Assembly (NCBI GenBank): GCA_964030475.1
Contig: CAXIPT010000004.1
Location: forward strand, 1,129,951 to 1,193,950
DNA from: Tethya wilhelma
Taxonomy: Eukaryota > Porifera > Demospongiae > Tethyida > Tethyidae
Length of the DNA: 64,000 nucleotides
Reading direction: 5' to 3'
Positions 1-12,266 of this stretch are shown here, piece by piece. Every line of letters begins with the position of its first letter. Within the stretch, counting starts at the first letter, position 1. The position numbers were made by a program, and so were the translations under genes. The notes beneath the pieces are model-generated. The model was not told the DNA's origin and made no database searches. It saw nothing but the letters and a program-made list of their open reading frames with translations.

Positions 1-99
1 AAACAACTGACTGTCCCAGTGCCTGATCTGTCACATCATTTGGATGCAATGAACCAACTGCTAATGGACGCTGAAAAGATGGTGGCGTGTGCAATTGTT

Positions 100-995
100 C
101 TGTCACGGGGAATATTGTCCGCCAGGGAATTTGGTCCGGGGGACAAAATTCCCCGGGGAATTAAGTCCCCCGGACCATATTCCCCGTGGAAGTAGTTGCG
201 GAATTTGGTCCGTGTCTGGGGAATTCGGTCCGGTTTAGTTTGCTTCGTGTTTAGCTTATGATATGGATACAGCAGGAGTATTTTCAAGCGCAGGACTAGC
301 TGAGCTAACCTTAGCTTGCATCCAGATTTGTGACTAGTCTTCATGATGATCAGATCAGTTGAAGTTTGTTCCCCGTCTCAGTGACAGTGGCCGCGAATTT
401 GGTGTGACCAAACCGGCAACTCAAAGATTATGAACCATACGAACCAACCATAAGAGCAAGAGTTAATCTAAACCTTGCTAGCATCCTTGATATGTTAAAC
501 TCCAGTCTTTGTCACGTACTACTTTAGACATCTACTTGTTCGAGATAAAAATCATTTGTTTCCTTGTATTATAATTATAATACATGCACGCTGCATCGCA
601 TGCACATGCAATTGTATTATTGTAAGTCTATCATAAATTGTAAGTCTCTGCCTTGTAAGCTATATCCACGGTCTAGGTGAGCATTAGTCTCGCAGGCCAG
701 CCACTCCCTCACCAGGAAGAGATTGAGAGGGAGTGGCTGGCCCGTGAGTCTACTGGATCACAATCTTATTCTGCATGCATGTAATATCAGTGCTGCTTGA
801 ATCATAGATTAAAAATATAGCTCTGTGGTACTTAAAAAATGAGCAAAGTTTAAATAATACCACCGGACCAAATTCTCCACGACAGGACAACTTTCCCCAG
901 GAAATTTGGTCCCCCGAACCTTTTTCCCCAGAAGATTTATCGGGGAATTTTGTCCCCCCGGACCAAATTCACCCGGACCGAATTTCCAGTGACAG
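100..995. mobile_element. Non-autonomous foldback/TIR element with iterated GGGGAATTTGGTCC boxes
   Basis: The two ends are inverted copies: both read inward from CTGTCAC and then run through repeated boxes close to GGGGAATTTGGTCCGG, about 140 bp on each side. The interior has no plausible transposase, so this looks like a non-autonomous DNA element. No convincing target-site duplication is visible. Confidence 0.6.
695..742. repeat. Perfect 16-bp hairpin
   Basis: GGCCAGCCACTCCCTC (695-710) is followed by its exact reverse complement (727-742) across a 16-base loop. It lies inside the 0.1-1 kb foldback element. It may be a miniature foldback insertion or a hairpin RNA; nothing decides between these. 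Confidence 0.7.
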
Positions 996-1484
996 TTCCT
1001 AATGTCGATCACGACTACTTGAACCATCATCGTGACCACCTTCCACCAATTCCGAACTCCATTCCTGATTCCCTCCATACTTGATATTGACTGTCACGTA
1101 TTCATTGATAGATAGACTAAGTGTAGCTGCTTGAGGCTACAGTAGTGGCATGATATAAGGTTGAAACATTGAATTACTACCGTTGATAACTGGTTCTCGT
1201 GGTTATCGTGGTTCTCACGACTCTACTTTTTCTGGGTAGCTATTTGTAAACTTTGAATAGACAACTTACTCAAATTTATGATTTTATGGGTAGCTATTTG
1301 TAAATTTGTAAACTAAATCATGAATAGACAACTTTATGATTTTAGCGTGCGCGATCTTCACACAACCACACGCGGTACGCGCCAAGTCGGTCGGCGATCT
1401 GAGCTGACATTGACATTAATTTTATGAATATTATTCAATAACATGACTCAGACTAACTTTAACTATAATATTATACTGAAATAG
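996..1484. other. Gene-free stretch with a short tandem duplication
   Basis: No coding signal is seen. Around 1225-1345 a segment containing GGGTAGCTATTTGTAAA and GAATAGACAACTT occurs twice, about 60-80 bp apart. Confidence 0.5.
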
Positions 1485-3790
1485 TCACTGGGGTTGTGCA
1501 GCCTTCACATTCGGCACCACTGGACGCTTTCCTTGCATGTAACATCTTTCAATGTATGCGTTTCTTCTCTTCACCATCCGGTGCAGGTAGAAGTGGTGAT
1601 GGGTCTTTGGCATCGAGCTCAATATCCTTTTGTATCTCGACAGCCAAGCAAAAGTTTGCTCGCAGCACATAGTGTTCATGTGTGGATGGTCTTTTTTTAA
1701 TTGTTCTGGGCTGTAGGACTCACGGCACCTTCTGTCCTTGTGGTTGGCAATGTGCAGGCTGTCAATAATTTTAGTAATATCCAACCACAAATTCGACCAA
1801 TCTCCAGGCAATGGCAATGGTTTTTTTGCCACCTTCAAATTGTCTACATGACACATATTGTCATAAGACAAGATTTTCTTCCGTCTCTCTTCTCTGCTCA
1901 GCCGGGAAAATGCTGCTAGCATCCACACTAATACGATCAGGAAGACCTGTGCTGGTCCTTCTGACCTAGAATTAAAAATGTGATTAGGTATATTTTTCTT
2001 CTTGTCGCCTATTTACTAACAGTGAGACAACAAGACTTACTGGTACAAGGGCTGCCAGGTCTCAATGTGGCCACCACCACGAACAACGAAAAGATGGCCT
2101 CTTGTCCATTTCTGCAACAACTTTCGTGTTCCTGTGTCCTTGTTGCACGTTGTTTTGGTGCTCTCTTCTTCATCTGTGTAGTCTACTGCAGCTGGAAGGT
2201 TTGGGTGGGTGTTCAAGAGTGTGGAGATACCTATTTTGTACACATATAATTGTATGGGTAATGAGAATGGAAATTATTGCTTTCGTTAACTTAGCATACC
2301 CTGGCAATCAGCAGCAGTCTCTTGGTGACTATCATTGGTTTGGCGTTGATGAGTTGTTGGTGTAGGGACTGTCTTGGCGTACTTCAGATAGTCGTGGAGC
2401 TCTGTAGGAATCTGCTGCTTCTTGGCCATCTCACAGTGTTCTGCACAAAACGCCATGCTTGGTACCGGTTGTTTGGGGCAAGAATTCACATACTGCAGTG
2501 TCCCACCGAAGGGAATTAACACTCTTGGCCATTTGGTACATACAAATTGGGTATGTTAGCTTCCAATTGCCATCAAGTGACCAAAGTGTTCCACAACCTG
2601 CAAGGACGATTTGCATCAACTCCAAGCTATAAACGGTTTTACAGAACATAAGATCATCAATATAGGTTACCTCTTTTCCTACACTCTTCTGAGCAGTTGG
2701 TATGCACGTAAGGATTGTTTGCTCGACCCTTGTCTACTGCATCCATGAACGCCTCTCTGTCAGCCTTCCTAGTAAATGTGAACTTTACATCACCCGTTCT
2801 CAGTTCATGTTCAACTTCTGCATTCCAAAATGCCTCGGCTACATGTTTGCGGGTTAGCTCTCCAGTACAATGAATAGCTGTGCCTTCTGAAATTTAAAAA
2901 AAAAAGTTACATCACATTCTAATAATCTCTCTCCTGATCATGCAAACTCACCTGCTAAATCCTTTAGCGGATATCTCCGGAAAAAGTCCATTGTCTGCTT
3001 ACTAACCAAAGATTCCTGATGGACTTCATTGTACACCTCAGCCCATGACTCAAATGAAGTCCAAGCATGATGGCTGAATGAACCAAATATAAAGACGAAA
3101 AAAAAGTATCATAATTATCAGTAACATTATACTTTTACTTAGCAGTAAAACATACCCTGCTGATGCAACCATTGAACAAAGCCGTCTTTCAATGTAGGCT
3201 TGTTGAGTGCATTTCACCACAGGCTGGATTTCGTCATAGTACTGATATCCATCCACACTATTTCCGAACACTTCAGGGTGGTAGTGAACGTTGCAGCTCT
3301 TACAGCGTAGGATGATTTTCGTAGCTGGAATCGGGCCATCCTCAGTGTACAGGACAATAGATGTTGGTGAGTTGTTAGCAGAGAGAGGTGAGTGACAATG
3401 GTAGCAGAACACAGAAGGTGGGCCTAGAAAACGCAGATGTGGCATCCCAGTACTGTTGGTTGCTTGCCACAAGATATCACTAGGAGGAGCACCAACTGCC
3501 AAATTTCCCTCGTAACTGTCAATGGCTTCGATTGCACACGCCAGTTGTGATTCGGACAGGTCAATGTTTGAGGCCTTCACGATATTTGTGATGATCGCCT
3601 CTCGTCCCTTGAGGAATGAGAAAGGAACAAATTTGCACGCTTGGTACAACACAAGAAATGAAGGTAGTGTGAGAGAAGTAGCCAATTCTTCCAGTGTGGA
3701 ACTGTTTGTCTGTTCGCAGCCACGGTGTTGACAGTTAGCCAGTGTTCTGACACGTTTACGAGGTGGCGAGCAAGCTCCGTCATTAGTCAT
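1485..3790 (-). pseudogene. KDZ-transposase-like gene with CxC cysteine clusters, six exons, one frameshift
   Basis: Exons on the minus strand are 3790-3156, 3073-2952, 2886-2671, 2597-2300, 2230-2041 and 1965-1485. All junctions are GT..AG and the phases match. The coding sum is 1942 nt, one base more than a multiple of three. The extra base falls in exon 4 near 2510-2522, where reading passes from GCGTLWSLDGNWKLTYPICM to the frame holding CPKQPVPSMAFCAEHC. Exon 1 carries paired cysteines (C129xxC132 and C163xxC166, then HYH) like the CxC5 cluster of KDZ proteins; exons 4-5 look like CxC6. The last exon has YDNMC, LHIANHKDRRC and a conserved E (CCEQTF) as in Kyakuja-Dileera-Zisupton transposases. 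I infer a recently broken copy, or a functional gene with a sequencing error. No terminal repeats were found for it. Confidence 0.8.
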
Positions 3791-4243
3791 ACCCCGCTCT
3801 CTATCTCCAGAATCGCCATGGCCTTTGATTATGGCATACTATTTGTTTCAAAATTCACGCCCAAATATTGGCGCTAATTTATTGTTGACTGTGGCGCTAA
3901 GTATAGAAATAGGGGCGCTAATGTTGATGACGGTGGCGCTAAATAAAATAGGGGCGCTAAATTATTGATAATAGTGGCGCTAAATTATTGATGACAACAG
4001 CGCTAAATTTAGTGGGGCAAAAATATAGGTAGTGGCGTTAAAAATAGGGGCGCCAATAATAGTGGCGCCATAGCAGTTAATCGTGGCGCTAAATTAAATA
4101 AGGTTCCTGTTAGGTACAGGCCGAATGCTGCAAAGGTCAAAGGTTATAGGTCACGTGCACGTTATCGTGCTGCGCGTGCGCTGCACTTAAACATTCATCA
4201 CTGTGTAAAGATTTTGAGTTGACTGCGCTGCATCCATGAGACT

Positions 4244-5167
4244 GTAATATGTGACCTGTCAAGCGAAAACCTGACGTTTGGGAATTTCCGCGAATTTTGA
4301 GTTAGCTATTCCACGTATATCTAGGCCTTCTCAGGAAGCGCATATCAAAATTTGATGCGCATAGCTATAGTAGTTTTCCAGATATAGCTCTTGCAAGCAG
4401 CCCTGCCTCCACTCGTGGCTTCCTAGAAAAACGGTTGTAAAGTTGTTGCTAGGTAAACTATGGGCGGTCCGTATACTCTCCGTATCATAATTAGATCATG
4501 TACAGTACATGCTGAATATTACCACAAACAGCCACGTGGCCAGTTTAATTGTTTAGTGAGAAGCGAGTAGCTAGGAAAGAAGACCCAGGAGAAGGCTATA
4601 GTGGACTCGTGGAGGTAAGCGCTTGCTTGTAAAGTGCTAGATTTTAGGTAGAGTAAGTTCTAGGAACTAAGATAAGCCTTAGAATAACCTGTATGCGATC
4701 GCGTACAGGGTGAGGCAGCACCCACGAGCAGAAAGCTGTTCTATGTGGGCGCTTGAATTAGGCAAGCATATCAGAAGCTTTAGCTGATCTCTCTGTGCAT
4801 GTGCTGTACCAAAATTCTGTGAACTAAAGCCTATAAAGCAGAAATAACACTGAACAATAATTCATTTTTAACGGCAGCTGCCTATCTCATTAATATTCGC
4901 TACGGTCTGTTGCACAGCATAGCAACTGTTCTCCGTGTTAGCAACTAAATAGAAAAGAACTAGGCTGGTATTACCATCTATATCTCTGCAACTGAAGCAG
5001 CTCCACCCCTCAAATTTTGCGTGGAGCATGCTGAAATGTAGCGCAACCCATCCGTGCAGTAAAAAAATTTTCGCGCAAAAACGCGAATTAAACTAAAACC
5101 GCATTTTACTCGAAAAACAATAATTTCCCAAACGTCAGGTTTTCGCTTGACAAGTCACATATATTAC
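4244..5167. mobile_element. Nested foldback element with about 45-bp terminal inverted repeats
   Basis: The left end GTAATATGTGACCTGTCAAG and the right end (5124-5167) are near-exact inverse copies sharing GTCAAGCGAAAACCTGACGT. The interior is non-coding. It sits inside the larger 3839-6781 element and so inserted later or was carried by it. Confidence 0.7.
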
Positions 5168-5507
5168 GTAGCTAAATATACGTTAATATTAACTAGCATT
5201 GATTATTGTGTTGACATGTTACTATAGAACGTGTCAAGAACTGAACTAGAAGATAGCAAGAATTCAAAAATAGCATACTATACAAGAGTGTGAATCCTAT
5301 TATTAATAATATTACATAACTGATAAATTATTACATAACATGACACATAATACTAAACTTGAGCAAGAAACAGAACAATAATTTTATGTGTTCTACTAAA
5401 GAGGAAAAAAATATAAAGCTAGACTAGCCTTGAATTAAATTAATGTATTTGGTGTGCACATCATGCACAATAACAAATTTTATAATAATAATAAAATTTA
5501 ATAACAG

Positions 5508-6350
5508 CTGTTATTGTAATTGTAATTGTAATTGTAATATTGGAAACTCCAACAAGAGGAGCCATAGACATACAAACAAAACACATAAAGTAACGTAGTA
5601 AAGTAATGTAATTATAATAATGTTAAAGTTTACACCAATACTAAACAATACTAAAGAGTCAAAGGGTACACATGTCATGAATGTCAGCTTCCAGATGGTG
5701 ATTGTCATCAGGATGGCATCTCGCAGTTCGAACAAAGTCACCACACAAACGAGCAGAGATCAGATAATGCTTAATGTGCTTGTCCCCATATAACAGATTG
5801 TATCCAAAAGAAGTGTATGCACATGATCATGAGGATGACGAGAGGTAGATGTCTGACATGAGATGGGAATTGGACTTCATGGCGCACGATATAAGCTTAC
5901 TGGAACGAAGATAGACAATATTGTAAATGCTGGGAAGACAAGCAACCGAATGGAGATAGAGGTGTGGTAATTTCGAGGAAGTAACCAAATCTTTCTTAAG
6001 ATGTTATTGAAGGAAACTTCAAGAGCACTGAGCTGAGGGGATGACAGTCTCCAAAGAGAGGCACCATAGAGTGACATACAAAAACTTGAGAAGAGATGAG
6101 TCTTCACAATTGGGTCACAACATGAAAATGTTTGAAGGAGACAATTAGCCTTACGGCACAGATCCCTGGAGATGGCTTGAATATCATCATTATCAGAAAG
6201 GTTAAAAGAGAGAATGTGACCAAGATGAACAACCGACTTACTTAAGGGTATATAGGTTTTCACCAAGAAAGACAAATCTGGGGGAGGGTTCAGAAACCAG
6301 ATTGAAATTGACCCCCTTATAAAACTTAATAAGTTGAGTCTTGGTAACAT
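5508..6350 (-). pseudogene. 5'-truncated LINE, reverse transcriptase C-terminus
   Basis: A 157-codon open stretch (6350-5877) matches the C-terminal part of non-LTR retrotransposon reverse transcriptases: LGHILSFNLSDNDDIQAIS, then SFCMSLYGASLWRL and NILRKIWLLPRNYHT. This is the thumb/connection pattern seen in the jockey, CR1 and L2 groups. Downstream on the minus strand (5540-5508) is a short (ATTACA)n run of the kind that ends CR1/L2-like elements. The catalytic palm and the endonuclease are absent, so this is a dead 3' fragment. Confidence 0.75.
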
Positions 6351-6781
6351 TATTATAATAAGCTTAATACGTTGATCTGATCAAAATGCAACTCGGTGCT
6401 ATTCAATTTAACTATAATTAAGCACTCACGATTCTCGCGCGAAAAACATTGCCTGCACGTGTGTACCGACCTTTGACCTTAGCAGCATTCGGCCTGTATA
6501 TACCTATAAACGGGAACCTTTGAGCATTTAGCGCATTCAGCATTCAGCGCCACTTGTAGGCCCTAGCGCCCCAATGCTGTTTAGCGCTAGCACCACTATT
6601 ATTATGCCCACAGTTTTTATTTTTGCCCCACTAAAATTAGCGCTGTTGTCATCAATAATTTAGCGCCCCTATTTTATTTAGCGCCACTGTTATCAACATT
6701 AGCGCCACTATTTCTATATTTAGCGCCACTGTCAACAATAAATTAGCGCCAATATTTGGACGTGAATTTTGAAACAAATAG

Positions 6782-7200
6782 CATTCCATATTTGATAGCT
6801 GACATTTCAGCAGCTATAGAGTCTAGCTGGCTGGCAAGGCGCGATTTCCTGCCTCTCTTTGACATTCCCCTTCTCAGTCAGAGTTCCGGAGAGAGAGCTA
6901 TAGATACTGATTGTCACCGTGCAGTTAAAGAGATACAGTCAAGTTCGACGAGATGATTCTTAAAACGGTCTTCAGTCCTTGACTTGGAATCGCGAAGTTC
7001 GAATTCAAACAAGCAAAAATCACGTGCATGTGGTAAAGTAAATTCGCGCGCCTAAATTCGAATGGCCCAAGCGCAGCGCAGCCTAGCGCTATAGCCGGCC
7101 GGCCGGCCGACCAGCCTGCCAGTGACGTATTTTTGTACGTCACGGTGCAAATTTCACAATCAAATTCCCCGCCAAAATTGCTATGCCGCGCCGCCAGGTC
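6782..7200. other. Upstream region with a GGCC palindrome
   Basis: No gene is seen. A GC-rich palindromic run of GGCC units lies near 7096-7110, just upstream of the TATA box. Confidence 0.5.
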
Positions 7201-7208
7201 TATATAAA
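7201..7208 (+). promoter_or_regulatory. TATA box
   Basis: TATATAAA stands about 160 bp ahead of the ATG at 7370 in a locally GC-rich stretch. It is the clearest core-promoter motif in the window. Confidence 0.5.
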
Positions 7209-7369
7209 GCACCGCCCAGCGTAAGCGTCACAGAAGGCGTGACTGACTGCACCGTGGATTTTCAATTGCAAGGATAAACTGTTACAACTGTGTTCGGTGG
7301 ATTGAATTCTTCTGCAACAAGTGTTCTCACAGTGGCTCTCGCACTCGTACTTACTGAGATCGATCTACA

Positions 7370-7539
7370 ATGGCTACGTTAGTTGTCAGAGGAAACGAGC
7401 TGGGGATGATGAAGAAAGGAACGTTCATTGCCTACACCAATTTTGTCTTCGATGTAGTTGCTTGTGTAGAAGCTCCACCAGGCTATCCTCCGTGCAGCGG
7501 CTTCATCTACTCCATCAGGACTGCCACCACAGAGAAAAG
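7370..7539 (+). CDS. First coding exon of an unrecognised gene
   Basis: An ATG at 7370 opens 56 codons (start MATLVVRGNELGMMKKGTF, later EAPPGYPPCSGFIYSIRT) that run into a GTAATT donor at 7540 in phase 2. The ATG lies downstream of a TATA box and the codons show no decay. I do not recognise the family and could not place the next exon; the open stretch near 9.43-9.89 kb is one weak candidate. It may be the start of a mobile-element gene. Confidence 0.5.
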
Positions 7540-8095
7540 GTAATTAAATGCAATGTCCAAGAGATACTGAGGTGTTCTTTCTCTGCCCACCTGACTACTG
7601 CGCATGTGCACGTGCTATATTTCTGTTCTATGACGTTGTGCAAAATAGACCGTTCGTATAGCTCAATATTGAATTTTGTCAATTTTACTTCCTACAGGCA
7701 GGTGTTTATCAATNGAGTATATATTTCATGACCCATAGGGTTTTGTTGTTCATGTACTTCTGATTCATATATATATTATATCAATGCATTATACTTGAAA
7801 AAGTGAATAACTTTGTTGAATTAGCTAATTTTACACACGTTAAATGTGCAAACTTATCTATACATTATTGTAGCAATAAACAATATGATATTAATCAATG
7901 ATATTAAGTCTAACTAGCATGTTCATTATGATTATACTAAGCCTATATAGACTCACATTACAATTAAAAGCAAGTTAATTGTGGATGTAATTGATTATGT
8001 ATGCATGCATATATACTTAGCAGTCAGTAAAATTACTGTTACAGTAATAGCAGCAAAAAAATAAATTGAACAATGATTATCTTTTTTTTTTTCTT
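7540..8095. other. AT-rich non-coding stretch
   Basis: This is presumably intron or intergenic DNA. One N occurs near 7714. No structure is seen. Confidence 0.4.
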
Positions 8096-8604
8096 TTAGT
8101 ACTTATATTTGAGTGCTCTAGGTCTCTGGCCAGTTCCTGCATAAATGATTGCCTGTTGCCAATTTTCTGCTTGTTCCACTGGTACTCCTTTTACCGTCAC
8201 CTTGTATCCATCTGGTCTTGTTACTTCTAAAGTGAACTTGCCTGCTTTGTGAAGAGCGCGTTCAGAACGCTCCTGTTCCAATGCCAACTGGTGTTGCCTT
8301 TCTTTTTCTTTAGCCTCTTCTTCCAGCAGCATTTGCTTGTGTTGCCGCTTTCTCTTTCTTTAGCCTCTTCTTCCAGCTGCATTTGCTTATAAGCATCTTC
8401 CCATTCTTATTTCTTCAGAACAGCACCTAAAATTCATCAGCATAGTATTTATTGTAAAACAGTAATAATATTATAAATAGGTAATTTTCTTGTACATTAG
8501 CATACTCACTCGTCACATTTGTATCCATCCTGTCACCAAAATGGCAAGCCCAATTGCTTTGTTTTAAAGCTCCTGTTACATTTTACACATCTTCCTCTGC
8601 CCAT
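8096..8604 (-). pseudogene. Zinc-ribbon family member A, two exons, broken
   Basis: Exon 1 is 8604-8510: MGRGRCVKCNRSFKTKQLG, a TGA stop, then QDGYKCDE ending at a GTGAGT donor in phase 2. Exon 2 is 8426-8096: it begins with the second Cys of the CxxC pair, then an EA/KE-rich helix (LEEEAKEKE, repeated twice) and KFTLEVTRPDGYKVTVKGV. There is a second stop and at least one frameshift in the first part of exon 2. Spacing of the two CxxC pairs (C6, C9, C30, C33) and the phase-2 intron inside the second pair are the same as in the copies at 20.7, 23.5 and 25.0 kb. The function is unknown; a zinc-binding role is inferred from the cysteines. Confidence 0.65.
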
Positions 8605-8936
8605 CTTTATAAGCTTTAACGTTTAATCTTGATCCCGAAGTGATTCAGATTATATAGATCGCATGCGACTCTGATCTGCAGATCTGCAATGCGCAAGGCC
8701 CAAGGCGCGGCGCGGCGCGCGGCGCGCTGTTATTTTGGTGTAACGATCTTTACCAATGTATATTATATTATTGACAAACTACAAAACACAATTATTTACT
8801 TTGATGCAATGCTCACACCTATATATACTTTGAAGTTTCTGTACACTTTTAGTATACATTGTGGTAGTGATTAATTGGCTGGTCTTATCATCACTACTTT
8901 TGGATCTTGTTAAAAATGATCTCCAAATATTTCTCN

Positions 8937-8997
<61 letters not shown>

Positions 8998-9420
8998 AGA
9001 AAGTACGTGGTGTTTGAACAGAGAGCTCGAGTTTGTAGGTCTTCTGCACTGTTTGTCAGTGTTTGAAGGTGTTGATCATAGCAGAGATCACATGATTAAC
9101 CGTTGAAGTCAGGTGACTAGAGATGTACAGGTGCAGGCACTCGTACTGTATTGTACTGTACTATGCTGATCAGTTGTTACTTAAAAAAAAAAGTTTTATA
9201 TAGCTATATAGCTTCAGAAATTCTGTTGACTGACCATGACTATTATAGAGTAGTCTTTTTAATATCTATGCAAAATTAAAATAATTATGTTAACTGATTA
9301 AAAATTTATAGATCATTAATATTATTTATGAGAATAATCATTGAAAAGTTAAATAATCTCAATAAGAGTAAGTAGAGGAGGGTTTAATAGCAGCGAATTA
9401 TCATAGTTAAACGAAAAGAC
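8605..9420. other. Non-coding stretch with microsatellite
   Basis: It contains a (CT)n run at 8937-8995. Otherwise it is AT-rich with no gene seen. Confidence 0.5.
8937..8995. repeat. (CT)n microsatellite
   Basis: About 29 uninterrupted CT units, preceded by a single N. Confidence 0.95.
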
Positions 9421-9428
9421 TTTAAGAA

Positions 9429-9893
9429 AAACTGTTATATACAATTGGCCATATACCAATACGTACTGTCGACACAAAGACACCTATAGGAACATTACTG
9501 GTAGTGCATGTGCCTGATGAGTATGGTCTTAAATTCCAACCCAATTGCTCACTATTGGGTATAATTTTTATTATATGTCTCAAGTTTCCTTTGATGCATG
9601 TGTCCCAACAAGTGTGGCAAAAAGAGATCAGAAGAAAAGACATGACATTGAGAAATCATCGTAGCCAGTGTCCAGAGGTCTCGAGCCATTTCAATGTCTG
9701 CTTGAAGAATCATAGTAAGCAGGATCTAAGGAGATTATTCTACAATGCAACTCTACTTCAACAAGTCTCTAAGATGTCTAAATACAACCGTCCACTCTGT
9801 GACCTCTGCTGTGGCCCTATTAAAGCAATAGGAATTGGAGGATTTACTCACTGTTGTCATGATATAATCCACTTTTGTTGGTTTGCTTTATAA
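9429..9893 (+). other. Open stretch of unknown nature
   Basis: An open frame includes GHIPIRTVDTKTPIGTLLVV and later CDLCCGPIKAIGIGGFTHCC. It lacks a good ATG and I recognise no family. It could be an exon of the gene starting at 7370, or part of the retroelement debris that follows. Confidence 0.25.
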
Positions 9894-11099
9894 CGTGAAC
9901 TGTGTGACTTTCCAGTATTTGTGCATGCATGTATTATTTTGTTGACTTTTTGTGGTTTGTGTTTATCATTAATTTTAGTACTTTGAACTTTGTGTCTCAC
10001 AGTGGTTTCATCACCATTCTTTTGGTTATCATTAGTGTGCAGGTTTTTGCAAGTTTAGTTTATGCAAGCCCAGCTTGGCATAACTTCAGTTTAATTTATT
10101 TTGTGGCATAACCGGACTGTCTACTTGCAATACTATTTAAGCTGCTTTGTGTTCCTCATACCTTACTTGTCTTCAAACTTGAACCCAGGCCCGATCGAGA
10201 GAATGCTCAAAATATCCTTATCTACATACAGACTGATTCGCCATATCTTTTTAGAGTGCACGAGCCACCAGGAAATACATGTATGTGTGATTAAACTATG
10301 AAATACAAAGCTAAGTGCATGCAGCTAAGTAGTGTGAGGTGTTTATATATAAAATTAAGACTCTATAGTGTGGTTGTTATGCAAGTATATGTCATTCTGT
10401 GGTTGCAACATTGGCTTCTAGTCTGTAAAATTAAGTGTGAATGACTGCATGTGCCTGACAACCAACCTGCAAAGTGCTGCAGTATGCCAGCCAGCCATTG
10501 TGTCAAATATTATAATGAAGTCTGCAGTGCCACTGTCACAGCTGGGCATGGCATCATAAGATGCATGCATTCGATCTGAAGACTCTGACTGCATGCTATA
10601 AGACTTGCATACATGTATACATATATCTCATGATCAGAGTGCTACACAGTCATGCATACAAGCTTGCTGTTCCAATACATAACAAAACCGGTACAATAAC
10701 AATAATAAATTTTATTAAAATTTAATAGCAAGAATTAATTTCTAATAAACAGTAGCCTGAATGTACATAATTTGTCAGAAAGTATGTCAAGGGAAATTTA
10801 CAATTAAAACAACATGCAATAATTATTAAAAAATTAATAGCAAAAATTAGTAATAAAAGCAGAAGACAATCATAATTTTTCAGAATCATGTCAAGGGGTA
10901 ATTTGCAATTATATACAATATTCAGTTAGTGTCATTATATAACCAATGCACCATTGCATTATTATTAGTCCGACCTGCATGGAAGAGTCTCGGGCACAGC
11001 AAGATACCTATGGATAATAAACGCAAGTCAATAATTAATATGCATTCTTCATTGAATCAGATAGGTTTTGACAGAATTTCACTAGAATTTTGAGCAGAA
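9894..11099. other. AT-rich stretch with a degenerate NPGP (2A-like) reading frame
   Basis: At 10101-10301 (plus) a short frame has a hydrophobic run followed by SSNLNPGP. This resembles the N-termini of invertebrate non-LTR retrotransposons with 2A-like DxExNPGP motifs, but the D and E are missing. The rest is AT-rich and no gene is seen. Confidence 0.35.
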
Positions 11100-11101
11100 T
11101 A

Positions 11102-11309
11102 CCGTATAGCGGGAAAGTTTCACAGTGTCAAACTTTCGCGGAAGTCTCTAGTCAAACATTTTTGCAGTTTAACTTTCGCGGATGAGCTGTGCGCAAGCCC
11201 ATACGTATAATACATTTCGAAAATTTTTGCGGATAAAAACTTTCACGGATGGATCGTGATCTGTGAAAACTGCAAAAGTTAAACCCCGCGAAACTTTCCC
11301 GCTATACGG
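11102..11309. mobile_element. 208-bp MITE with TA target duplication
   Basis: CCGTATAGCGGGAAAGTTTC opens the element and its exact reverse complement closes it. TA dinucleotides flank both ends, as for Tc1/mariner-type elements. The interior repeats AACTTTCGCGG-like boxes. Confidence 0.9.
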
Positions 11310-12081
11310 TAGATAATGAAAATAATATTAAGCCATTTGTTAGCAAAATATAAGTAATCAAATTTACTCAAAAAGTGAAATATATAGGCAGGATATACAC
11401 TTCCACACTCATGGTATAAGACTGCATGACTGCATCAGTAAACTTTGAACAAATTTTCTCCACTCACTAAAAATATTTAATCAGATAATTTTTGTTACAT
11501 ACAATAATTAAGAGGCTCCATTAATATAACTAAGTCTAATTAATTGAGTAAAATAGGCAAACAAAAGGCTTAGAGTTCAAAATTGAGCAAAAAAGAAAAG
11601 CAAGATAGGTAGGGATATGCTTACAGATGCATGATATTGTAAACCAGATTGTAAATATGTTCCGGGTATAGTTTTTGTAGTACAACAAGTAGTAAAAATT
11701 TCAAAAAATATATATATTCTTAATAATTCTTAGAATCTAATCACTCTGTTTTTGGATATGGAAAAGATTGCATTGACATAAATTGGACTGAGAATTTTCC
11801 ACAGATCTTATTGAGAATGACAGATAGTGTTAAAAGTGTATTATACATGGTAATGTCATGAACTCACAACAGGGAGTGGTGTCAATGGTGTAGTAGGTGC
11901 CACTGGCACTGGTTCAACCTGCAATAGACATGAATAGAATATAATCATCATAATTACATAATTGTGAATTTTAGTACTCCAAAACGAGGAGAAAGAAGGC
12001 ATTAAAACAGTATTTAATAAACTACATACTGATAGAGTAATAAGGAATAGATTATAACTTATAGATTATAAACAGTCTTAC

Positions 12082-12176
12082 CATTATATGTCAGCTTTAC
12101 TCCAGCTTTCCTTAGCCGAGTTCGTAGGCGTTCAACTGTCCACTTGGTTCTTGGTCGCTTTTTTAGCGGGCATCAT
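12082..12176 (-). other. Possible SAP-like exon
   Basis: The frame reads KWTVERLRTRLRKAGVKLTY and ends at a GTAAGA donor. The spacing of Leu/Arg/Gly resembles a SAP DNA-binding motif. The upstream frame has no ATG, and joining it to the 51-nt exon at 11918-11868 creates a stop. This is probably a relic. Confidence 0.3.
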
Positions 12177-12227
12177 GCACGTCACTTGATCTGAGACACG
12201 GAAGCTTTAGCTTTCAGTAGGATCTAG

Positions 12228-12266
12228 GAGTTGTGCTTATGTCACGTGATGACATAAGCACAACTC
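12228..12266. repeat. Perfect 17-bp hairpin
   Basis: GAGTTGTGCTTATGTCA and its exact reverse complement are separated by 5 bases. Confidence 0.85.

Larger units (their letters stand above)
3839..6781. mobile_element. 2.9-kb inverted-repeat element with arms of iterated GGCGCTAA boxes
   Basis: The left arm (about 3839-4160) is the reverse complement of the right arm (about 6458-6781): CTATTTGTTTCAAAATTCAC at the left end pairs with its complement at the right. Each arm contains about ten copies of GTGGCGCTAA or GGGGCGCTAA spaced 20-25 bp apart, which look like subterminal transposase-binding repeats. Nested inside are a second inverted-repeat element (4244-5167) and a dead LINE (5508-6350). 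No transposase of its own is seen, so it is non-autonomous. Confidence 0.8.
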
